A stretch of DNA of 64,000 nt from CAJXSN01 sp947492235. GTDB lineage: Bacteria; Pseudomonadota; Alphaproteobacteria; Sphingomonadales; Sphingomonadaceae. The stretch is taken from positions 310,001 to 374,000 of the forward strand of contig NZ_CP170453.1 of assembly GCF_042492175.1 (NCBI RefSeq). The letters are read 5' to 3'. Of the stretch, positions 35,901 to 47,900 are shown in pieces. The notes below the pieces were generated by a model. That model worked only from the letters and a program-made list of their open reading frames with translations, was not told where the DNA came from and did not search any database. Within the stretch, counting starts at the first letter, position 1. Each line of letters begins with the position of its first letter. The translations under genes and the position numbers were made by a program.

Positions 35901-38900
35901 CTGAAGGGCTGCGAGGGATCGAAGGCCGAGAACCGCAGCGGGTCGGCGACGGTTCCCGCAAAGCCTGCCGCTTCCAGCGACAATTTGCCGGCCAACGTCA
36001 GCGTGCTGGGCGTGCCATTCAGCACATTGCCATTGGTCGTGCGCAGGAACAGAGTTCCGCCCACGTCTGCAGTAATCGTGCTCAGCAGAATATCGCCTTC
36101 GATATCCAGCGTGAAATCATTGTTCGAGGTCACCTCGATCATGCCGTCTTCGGTGTTGGCGCTGACTGGCTTGAAACCCCCGAGCTCGAATTCATAGGTG
36201 CTGTCGGAGATCTGCGTCGGCATGGGATTGCGTGCAGTGGCGAGCAATTCCTTGATTTCGGACAATGTGAACTGGCCGGGGGCGTTGGTGTTAGCTGTCG
36301 GGGTGTAACCCGTGCCCGGGCCGGTCACGACAAAATAACTGGAACTATCGCCATTCGATGTGACCTGCACGGTCACACGCGGGATATCCGGGCTGCCATT
36401 GCTCGTCAGGCTAATCCCGGTTTGCGCTTGCAGGTTTGTGCCTGTTGCGGCGGTCTGCGTATCGTTCGAGCGGGTATCGATCAGACGGGTCGTGCCGATC
36501 ACGGTCGACAAGGCCCCCTCTTCCCACTGCGCTCCGCTGGTCAGCTCGGTGAACAGTGGATCGGCTTCGTCCAGCATGAAATCGAACGCGTCATCCCGTG
36601 TAGCCAGCGCAGCCGGATCGACACCGGGAGCGTCCGACACCGTTGTTCCGGCCTCACTATAGAGACCCAGCACATAGCTATCGATCTGCGCATTGGTGGG
36701 GTTCGCCACACCCAATGCTGATGCGGCCTGCGCCCCGAACAGGGTGCGGCCTTCGTCACTCAGGCGATTGGAATTGCCCGGATCGATCAAGCCGTCGATC
36801 TGCCAATAGAGGGCATAGGCGCTGTTGATGCTTCCCTCGTAGCGGGAAACGGCCAGCGCGCCCGAATCCTGATCGAGCAGACCCAATTGCTGCCACGCTT
36901 GCTGGTTCTCGGTCTCGAAAGCGGCGCGTTCCGCTTCTGTAGGGAGCGCGCCGGTGATCGTGCCGTCGCGCGCTTCCAGCGTGATGCCACCATTGGTCGA
37001 GCGGATGCGGTCGACCACAATATTGCCGAAGGACTGGGTCAGCGTGATGTCCCCCTCAGCCTGCGCACTGACCCGGTCGGCCACGAAGGTCAGCGGCTTG
37101 TCGGCATCGCCAATGGCTCCGCCGGTCGATGTCAGGCTGAGTTCGCTCGCGACGATTGCCGGGGTGCTGGTGGGCAAATTATCGACACTCAGGATGTCTC
37201 CCGTTGCCGTCAGATCGACAGTACCCGCCCCGAAATTGGCATCGACGACACCAAGCGCCAAATCGCCTTCGTTGGAGACGTAGATATTGGCTCCGAGAAG
37301 GTTAGTGCGGCCTCCCCCGGGAACGCCGGAAATGAGGTTGATGGGGGCATCAGCCGAACCAATGTCACCCAATGCGCTTAGCAGCGTACGCGGTCCCGAC
37401 TGAATCGAACCTCCGGCATCGACGATAGCGCCGTCGGTGCCGATAAATGTGTAACCGGAGGTATTGCTGACATCCCCGGCCAGAGCCACGTCGGCATCTG
37501 AAATCACGCTGACACGCCCGCTGGACGCACCATCGAAACCGATACCGATTGCATTGTCGGCCCGGACCGAATTCCGGATCGTCACCCCGGCTCGGGTGTA
37601 GATCCTGTAATTCCACACCACAGACTCAGGATTGTGATAATCGGGCCGGTTGATGAATGCGAAATTGCGCCACCGGATACCGTAATTCACAGATGATTGC
37701 TGGCTGGCGATAATTTCCGAACGGAAGAATGGATCGCTCGGATTGCCGAAAAACACATAGGACGGGCCGCGCGCGAAATTCTCGTTATTGGTCCCACCGG
37801 TGAATAGCCATGGCGTCACCGTCGCCGTGTTGATGTTATCGGTGAAATTGACATTCCTTCGTACGGTGTACTGGTCGTTCCAGCCGTATCGGATATTGGC
37901 AAAAGGATCATAGCTGACGCTGTCGCCATCAGCGGTTTGGCTCACAACTCTGGCTGTGGCGAACTCGGTCGCACCATTGCGGTTATCATAAGTTGTCACC
38001 GGCCCACCGCCCTGCTCGCTAACATACCAGGTCGTCAGATTGCTCCCGAGGCCGTTTTCCTTGTAATGATCGGTGATCTTGATGATGCCAGTCTGATCGC
38101 CGGTGCCGGTGGAGATATCGCCAAGAACAATCGCCGTTTGGGTCTGATTGTTGATGTCGACTTCACCAAAGCCATTGCGGACAATGAGATTGCCATTGCC
38201 CTGTCCATCAGTGTTGATGATTCCGCCATCCAGCGTAATCGAACCGCCACCCGCAGCGGTGACATCTGCCACAACAATCTTCCCGAAGTCCGGGTTCGCA
38301 ATCTGGCTGCCATCGGCCGCCGAAATGGTGCGGCGTCCATCATAGCCGGTCGCGATTTTTCCGAAATTGGGATTGGAGACCGCTTGTCCCGGAGGGCCGA
38401 CGGTGTCGTCACCTGAAACCGGCGCACCAAGGGGAGTGCCTTGGCTGGAGGTAAAGCTGTCGAGCGAAAGGTATCCGTTGACGACGGTGAAACCGTTGCC
38501 GCTGGAGGTCGGCGAACCGGCGGCCACGTACCTGTCGATATGAGCCTGCGCACTTGGGTCAATCGTGACCGATCGCTCTGTCAGGGCACCCGCCGACAAT
38601 GTGGCGTTTATGTTGATCGCATCGGCGGAGATTTCGATCGATTTGGCCGAGATACCGCTGGCTGCAGCACCCGAGGTGTTTTGACGGGCGGCGCTCGCTT
38701 CAATCGCTTGAGCGACAGGAACAATGGTAGAGTATTTGTGAATGAAGCCGTCGTTGAAATCATCTTTTCCGGCATAGCTATACGGCCCCCACCAGTTGAA
38801 GGTGGAGTCAGCGACATATCCGCGTCTGCCGGGCTGCAGCGTAAACCGTAGGCCAGCGTTCACCTCCGGCACCAGGAACGCCTGTGTAAAGCCGGGAATC

Positions 38901-41900
38901 GAGCTTGTGATCAACCAAGGTGCAAAGGGCACACGCTCGGTCTTCTGATCATTTTCCTGAAATGGCAGTCTGCCGAAAACCTGGGCAAAACCAAACTGCT
39001 GATTGCTTGAAGTGATACCGGTAACGGTACCGACGGTCTGACGGATGATCGATCTCAGAACACTGTCGTATTCCCCCGGGATGAAGGTCGGGCTGGTCAG
39101 CGATCCCGGTGACAAAAGAAAGTTCGCCATATAGGTGACGACGTCCCATTCATCGGCGAGTCTGATAGCGGTTGCATCCCACTGGCCGGTGGGATCGACC
39201 GGGCTGTAAATGCCCGATTGCGACACTACGAACGAGCCATTGGGGGCAAGGATGCGGACCTGGCTGGCGGTGATCTGGCCGGTCTGCGCGATATCGCCAG
39301 ACACATTCTCGATCGCGACCGAGCCGCCCGGATTAAAGATCGGCTGACTGATGGAAATCGGTGATCCCAAGCCATTCCCGCCCACAGCAAATGCATCATA
39401 GCTGTTGCGGATTGTGATCGCGGGAACATCCGTTGTGGGGCTTTGCGTAATGGAGATGCCGCTGCCGGTCGGGGATGCATTACCCGCAAAATTGACCAAT
39501 CCGCTGCCCGCATTGGGGATGTAGATTTCGCCCGGAATAAGCGCGGCTTGCGACGCGTTGTCGATCAGGACGTCAACATCGCCATTGGCAGTAAGCGAAG
39601 CCGTTGTGCCGCCAATCTCGGCAATGCTGTCGGCGATGACGTTGATGTCGCCAGCCGCCGCGTAGATCGGTGAAACCACCACCGCCGCCGAACGCGGGTC
39701 CTGCCCAAACCGCTGATATTGCGCAGCAACGCTGAAGTTGGGCAGCCCGCCTGTGTCGCCAAGGGTGGAACTCGTAGTAACTCCGCCATCCTCGTCGACA
39801 ATCACGCTCTGATTATGCGCAACGCCGGCCTCCACACTTCCGCCCAGCTGGATGGTCCCGGTTCCGGTTGAAGAAGCGCTGCCAGCGCGGGTTTCAGAGG
39901 AGAACAGATCGAGATAGGGGTTGGTGCCAATAGCGACGCCGCTGGCATTGACGGTGCCCTGATCGGCGACCAGATCGGCATCCAGCACCGTGCGAATACG
40001 TGCGCCATCGTTGATCACTAGCGCGTTTGCCGAATTGGCCTTTCCGTCTGCATCGAGCAGCGCGGTGATCGGGATCGCCGTATTGTTGTAGACCCGCGTC
40101 CCCGCCGTAGCGTCGATAGTGTTGGTTTCCGCGCCGCTGCTCGCGCGGCCCGCGCCCAGCCGCAAATTGCCATAGGCAAGCAAATCGGCATTCGCGCCAA
40201 TCGTAACGAACTGCGAGGTGTTGAGCGTCGCCTCGGTTTCCGCGCCGCCAGCGCCTGCGAAACCGTAGACCTTTACTTTGGCATCATTGACCAGATTGCC
40301 CCGCGTCCATGATCCGATACCGATCGCGCCGCTGCTTTGCAGCGTGGTGTTTTCGCCGATCAGGACCAGATTGCCCAGATTGGCATCCGCCGAAAGGCTC
40401 ACGATCGGAATGGCGATTCCCGCACCCAGCTCCAGCTGTCCAAAGTCGGTCAGCGCGAGCGTAGAGGACGCATCGATATTCAGAGCGCGAACATCGGTCA
40501 GCCCGTTTTTCAGAATGTCCACCGGATTGCCATCGACCAGCAATGTCGCATTGTCGCTGATGATCACATTGCTGCTGCCAGTCACATCGGTGTCGATAGT
40601 GACCGCGCTGCCATTAATGGCCCCGCCTCCGCCGCCATAGGCGGAGATGGCGGCCCCGTTCGGCAAGCGCGTTGACACAAAATTGTTGTTGGAATCGATG
40701 TCGATATTGAGCGCTGCAAGACGGACCGAATTGCCGACCGTAGCGGCGGTGGTCGCGGCGATTGTGTTGTTCACTTCCGCCCCGCTGAACCCCACGGCTG
40801 AGGCCTGACGCGCATCGGCTACGCTGCCAATTCCGGCGGTGTGCTGCGCAGATAGGGTCAGATTGCCGGCAGAGATTACGTCACCAGACAGGATCTCCGC
40901 GCTGGTGACCGAGGTGTTGATATTGTCTGCGCGGGCAGCCGAACCTGACACTAGGCCGCCGCTCCCCGCCAGCGCATAAGGCGTGGTCGTATCGGTGCTG
41001 TCTGCCCGCACGGAAACGGATCCCGCCTGCACAAGAAGGCCCGCACTACCGGGGCTGAAATCGCCGATCAGCGCCCGTGTATTGCTGTTCGATTCCGCAA
41101 CCGAGACGACCGCGCCCACCGCTACAATCCCGGCCGAGATACCCTTGGCATCGGAAGAAACACGCGAATCGTTGATCGCGGCCACATCCACCGCGCCGAC
41201 CAGCGCATCGCTGCTCATGCGGGCCAATATCGTGCCATTGTTGCGCGCTGTGGCGACAGAGGCCTGGGCGCCGCCCAGGACACCGCCCGCTGCTGCACCG
41301 GCCTCTGCCGATGTACCAACGCCATTCAACGCGGCGCGCACCGCGAGGGTGCCGGTGCCGACATGCATCAGAGCATCATCGGTCGCGGAAACCTGCGCAT
41401 TGTTTGTCGCCAGGGCAATCGACGCGCCGATGGCAACCGATCCTGCGACCGACGCGCCCAGCGCAGTTGCTGAGGTATCGCTGGCAGAGCGCGCATCAAT
41501 AGTCAGGCCGCCCGCGCCGAACACCGTTTCGACCCCGTCCTCCACTGCTGCCAAAACGACCGTCTCGTCATTGGCCGTCGCAAGCGAGCCGCTGCCCGAC
41601 CCCAAAATGCCTCCGGACAGAGCGATTGTGCTCGCACTGATACTGCCCGCACTAGCAGCATCGACAGCGATGCCTGTGAAGTTTGTCGCCAGAGTGTTCT
41701 GAGCCAAGGTCGCCGAGATGGACCCGGTTCGCTCCGCAATGGCGACCGAAACCCCGACCCCGACCCCACCTGCTGCGGCTCCATTGCCGTCGGCAATGCC
41801 GCTGCTCGAATCCGATGCGCTGACCCCCAGGGTACCGCCATTGTCACCTGCGAGATTTCCCTCGGCGCTTGCCCCGACGCTGGTGCCGATCGACACATTG

Positions 41901-44900
41901 GCCACCACACCCGCAGCGCCAACCCCGCCAACCGCACCGGCAACACCGCGCACTCGACCTGCGACGAGTTCCTCGCCGAAGATATTGGTGCCTTCGATGT
42001 CATCGCTGGCGGCATTCACGCTGATTTCCGACGCCGTGATATCGCCGCTTGCCAGCGCCTCGACTGACCCGTTGATCCGTGTGTAGCCGACCAATCCGGC
42101 CAGTGCGCCTGCGCCGCCGGCAATCGCGCCCAACTGCGCATCACTGGCTGTCTTGTCCGTGCCTGAGACCGAGACCGTGTCGCTGACGACGGTCGATTGG
42201 CTGATGCGTGCAACGGTGTTGGCATTGGCGGTGCTGTCCAGCGCATTGGTGACCCGTCCGGTCCCCGCAGTGGATGCCGCCGTGCGTTGTCCGGCGGAAA
42301 GGCTGGGATTGCCAGACAGGAAATCGGTGTTGCTGACGGTATCCACCCGGCCGAGAACTTCCTGCGTGTCGCCGGAGGAAAGGCCGTCATCATCGCCGTC
42401 GTCATCGACATTCGGTGCCGAGCCTACGATCAGCACATTGACTACACCGGCCACGCCGCCAATCCCGCCACCGGCGCTCAGCGTAAGGGAGTCGGCTCTG
42501 CGGGTCTTGGACGCATCGACAGTCAATCCGCCTGACACGATATCGCCGCCAATGACCTCTGCGCTGGCTTTGTCACGAATGATCCCGACATTGACGGCAA
42601 CACCCAGACCGGCAAATCCGCCGATCCCGATACCGCCGGAAATCTGGTTCAACTGTGTGTCGAGATCGGCCGTAACATCGACGTCGTTGGCGCCCGCACG
42701 CACATTCGTATTGTAGAGGCCGGACTGCACATCGCTTTCGATCTGGATGACATTGACGATGCCGCCAACGCCGACATTCCCGCCGCCTGCACCGCTGACC
42801 GCCAGACCGGAATATTTCCCGATCCCGCTGGCTGAAACAGACACATCGCCGCCGGCTGTGATGCTGGTGCGCTGCGGATCGGACAGATTGCCGATCCTCG
42901 CCACGGTGCGGTCTTTCATGGTTGTGACATTGAACGCGCCCGACGCACCGACCGAGCCGCCAATACCGATGGCCCCGGTCACGCCGCCCACCGCATTGAA
43001 TGTCTCTGCATCGACGGTGACTGCGCCGGTATTCACCACTGCGCCGTTATCGATTGTGGCAGAGGTATCGGAATCGAACAGGTTGACGTTGACCGACCCT
43101 GCCACACTGGCCGAGCCGCTGCCGGCGAAACCTGCCGTCAGGGCGAAGGCCTGCTGGTTGTTATAGGCCTGAACGCTGGCACCTTCGCCTTTCGATGCAT
43201 CGCCGGTTACGGTGCCGCCATCGATTTTGGCCGAGACATTCTGGGTGAACTTAGTGGCACTGGCCGCCGCGCCGATGCCCACGCTGGATGCGCCGCCAAT
43301 GCCTGCAACAGCCTGCCCGACCGTGCCATAGGCGCCCGCCACAACGTCGGCATTGCCAACCACATCGGAGCGATAGATCCGCGAGGATGTATTGCCGCTC
43401 AGAACGCTGACCCCGACATCGACGCCCACGCCCGCACTGCCACCGGAAACACCGGCTGCCGCCGACAGAACCGCGACGTTCTGGGCGGAGCTCGCACCGA
43501 CGGACAACCCTTTGACCGTCTTCGTTCCGAAAGTCGGGACTTGCTGGTCGGGAAGCAGGCCGGAGCCTGCCCCGCCCACCAGGAAGGTGTTTTCGAAGCG
43601 TGTGTTGTTGGTTCCCTGATCGACACATTCGTCGGTCAGACAGACCAGGCTCGAAGTGTCGAGCCCTCCGCCCGCGATCCCGTCGCTAACGACCCGGCCT
43701 GCGCCTTCACCCCGCGCGGTGATCGTGGAATTGTCGACAGTGGCGATCGTCTGCGCGTTCAGGACATTGGTGGTAACCCCCACCCCGACGCCCGCGGAAT
43801 TGCCGATGCCGATTGCGCCCGATGCAGCGAAAATGCGGCCCAGATTGGTGGCGTGCACCGATGCGTTGTTCGCGGCCGTGATGACCGAACCGCCATTGAT
43901 CCGCGCAGAGGTCGCGCTGTTCAGAATATTGGTGGTGATCGAACCGCCGATGCCTGCCGATCCTGCACCCACTGCACCGCCGACCGAGGCGACCCCGATA
44001 TCTCCGGTGGAAACGCCCAGCACATCGACATCGTTTGCCGTGATATTCGCGCCGGAAATGCGTGCCGCGTTGGTCCCTTCCATGACGTTTACCGCCACAG
44101 CGATACCTGCGCCCGACCCGTTGGCAGAAACGGCGAGCGAACCCGCAATCGCTTCCACATCGGAGGCGTTGACCGATTGCACGGTCACATAATCTGCGCC
44201 AGCACCAGCGATATTGGCGCCGCCTGCAATCGAGGCTGCCACATCATCGGCGATATTGTTAATCGTGAAGGAGCCCGTCAGAGCCGTGTCCGACCCGCCC
44301 GCACCGGAGACGGACAAGGTGCGAATCTGGCCATCGGCACTGGCCGAAACGGAAACATCGCCCGTGGGCGTAATGTCGATCCCGCTAATGCTTGCATCGA
44401 TCGCGCGGTCGATCTGGTTGAATGCGACGGAAACGCCAGCCGAGGTGCCCTGCCCGGCGGCAATATTGCCGGCAAGACTGGCGATGCTGGCATCCGCATC
44501 GGCCAAAACCGTCACATCGCGGGCGGCAATCCCGGCTGTTGTCCCGTCGAAGGCGGTGCCCCCGGTGATGCTGGCGCGGTCCGTATTGCGCACGAGATTG
44601 GCGGTGGCCGATCCCATGAAGGCCAGCCCGCCATTGCCGCGCGAAATAGACGCGCCGGCAGAAAGGGCGGCTACAGTGGCTGTGTCTTTGGTGACAACCG
44701 CCACGCCGCTTTCCGCCGCATCGACTCGCGAGGCGGCAATTGTCGCTGCGTAAGTGTCGGTAATATTGCCGCCTGCAAAGCCGAGCCCGGCGGCATTCTT
44801 GCCGCTCTGGAACAGACCCGCGACGGTGTAGATTGCCGCGCCGTTTGGCTGATTGGAGAAGGCACCATTGAGAACATCAGCGGTGAAATCAAAACCGGCA

Positions 44901-47900
44901 TCGCGCGCTGTCGCTGCGCCAATGGCCTGGTCGAGAGCAAGGCTGCCCTCGGTCCCGGCTGACACCAAGAGCCCGCACGTTTCGTCTTCGCAAGCGTCCA
45001 GCCCGCTATCATTGGCCCGCGCCGTGATGACGCTGCCCGTGACCGAGGCGGCGACGGTGCGGGAAATTTCCGAATAGGCTGCGCCGATGGATATAGCGGT
45101 GCCATCATTGCCCGAAACCCCGCCGGTGGCCGCTGCGGTAATCAGGCGAATGGGAGCCTGGGCTTCGACCGCGAGACGTTCGAAATCGGCCTGCGTATCC
45201 GACACATGCGCACCAACGAAGTCATAAGCCTGTCCGGTCAGCGGGTTGATTGTCTGGCTATCGCCCACCAGGCTCAAAGTGACCGTGGCACCGACACCGG
45301 CGGAGCCGCCTTTGTAGAACGAACCACCGCCTAGGCCGATCTGGGTGTTGTTGTAGCCGCGCACAGCCAGATTGGCTCCGGGCGCACCCGTCAGAGCGCT
45401 GTTCGCAACGATCGCGTTGGTCGCGCCATGCAGGAAGGAAAGGGTCCCAGATGCGGCAATCGCCGAGCTTTGCTGCCCGCTGGTGACCGCAGCGCCGATG
45501 CCCACCCCGACCGTGAAGCCGCCGGACAATGCCTCGACACTGGTATCGCCCGCATTGGGCGCATCCACATTGACCATGCGCGCCAGGGTGTCGCCTGAAT
45601 CCTCCGTCAGCGCCAAGGCCCCGGCAATGCCCACGCCTTTGGAATCCGGGCCGCCCTTGATCCGCGCGACCGCGCCGCTGAGGGTGAAATAGGAGGCATT
45701 GCGCACCGCCTGCACGGTCGTATCCGCAGCCGACGAACCGTCCGTGCTGAAGGTGCCGCGCGTGATATTGGCGACATCGGCGGTCGTGGTCGCATCATAC
45801 AGGCCCACCGACCCACTGCCTGCGACACCGATGGCGAAGCCCTGTTTCGCAGGCTCCGAAATCTTGCTGAAATCGATGGCATCCGCTCCGCCGACCGCAT
45901 CGGCTGGCGGCGGCGTGGTCGCATCGGTGCTGGCCATCTGGGTTTGGCCGCTATCGGCAGCGGTATTTGCGCCTGAATTGAGGAGGTTACCGACTGGATT
46001 GAGCAGCGGATCGAGCGCTCCCTTCACACTATCGATGGTCCCGCTGATCTGTTTCAGCTTGCCCTTTGCGCCGCCGACCAAGCCCGACAGGCCCCCACTC
46101 TGGGAATCGCCGCTCGGTGGTTCACTCGTCCCGGCACTGGCCAGCCCGATGGACAGCGCCCCCGCTTGCCCGCGCGTGGCGGCGGTCACCGACAGAGTAT
46201 CCGCGTTGAACACGCCCTGTGCCGTAGAAGCTACGCTGTCCCCCGCACTCGCATCGATGCCTGCTGCCAGAGCTGCATCGGCGGAATTGTCGCCGATGAC
46301 AGCGCTGGTGTCGGTGTTCAGATCGTTGACCGCTACCGATACGCCCACGCCCACCTTGTCCGCACCGGCCAGCGCACCGGTCAGCGACCAGATATTGACG
46401 CCCTGATTGGCATCCACGCTGACAGTAGGAGCAGAGACGAAGGCGGTATTGGCGATGCTGGCATGGGTCGCCTCGTCCAGAAGCGAGACCGCGACGACGC
46501 CCGTCGCCCCGGCATCGCCGCCTTTGCCCGAACCCGGCGCAATGACATAACCTGTCGTGTCAGCATCGGCACCAACGGCAATCTCGCCAGCGCTTTGCAG
46601 GTTTGCCCCTGCAGCGACGCCGGAAAGCGTGCTGTTCTCGATGTCGGTCATCGTGAATACGCCGCCGACTGCGACGCCCGCATCATCGCCGGTTCCGCCC
46701 GTGCCGCCACCGGTTCCGCCACCGGTCCCCGGATCGCTGGGTTCACTGCGCAAGCCGGCTTTGCTGCCCGAGAGGAACAGCGTTTCGATGACCGAATTGG
46801 CACCAATCGACAGCGCCGTATCGAAATCGAAGGTCGGAATCGCGCCGCCGTCCCCAAGACTGAGGCCCGGCGTCCCGGCGGTCAATTCGGCTGGATCCAT
46901 AAACAGCGACGCATCTCCGCCGGACGCCTCTACGTTCCATCCGGCATCGCCGGTTGGATCGGTCGCTATGATGCTCGCGCCCGAGCCGACCCATGCGCTG
47001 GTGACATTATCCAGCTCGAAATAATTGACGACGCCGTTGATATTGACGTCTTTGCTGGCGCTGCCCTTCGCCTCAGCATTGCCGGTCGCGTAGGCGCCGG
47101 TATTGCGTAGGCCGGACAGCGACCCGAACAGGCCTGCCAGACTACCGGCGAAATCATCGCCCATATTGCCCACAGTTTCCCACGCGCCCGCCAGATTGTC
47201 CCACTGATAGGGCCGGGGCTGGCTGTAATTCGCCTGCACGCCAACTTTGCCAGCCGCCAGATTGGCATTCGGCGCTACCAGCGCCAGGGTCTCGTTTTCG
47301 CCCAGATTGACCGCGATCGCGGCGTTGACGGCGAGCGGAGTGTTGTCTTCTTTATCCTTCGTATCGGAAGCAACGGCGCTGGTTGCTGAAGTCCGCGCAC
47401 CCCCGTCGATCCGGTTGGCCACAACAGCAATTGTGCCGCTGGCTGTGACGTTTCCGGAAATCCGCGCAACGCTGGTCGCCGATGAATCGCGGTAGGCAAT
47501 GACCGAGCCGATTTTGGGCAGCACGCCTGCTGCGGAAGCGGTTTCAAACAGATTGCCAGCCGCCCTGTTGACCAGCGTATTCTGGATCGAATTGACCGCC
47601 GAAGTGAGATCGCGAACACCGGCAATTTCCGGTCCGGCACTTCCCCCGACGGTTGTCGAAGCGGACACGTCGCTGAGCGCGCCGACCGAACTCGCCTCGA
47701 CCAGCACGTTTGCAGGCTGGAAATTGCCCTGCCCGACATCTGCATCGAGCAGTGCCGTTGCCTCGGCATTCGTCACGGCCACTGCGGCGGCGATGCCGAC
47801 CTTGCCGGTGCCTTTCGCCTCGACCTTGGAATTGACCGAATAGCTGGTGTCGTTGCGGCCGATAACCGACAGGTCGCCGCGCACATTGATATTGGCCAGC

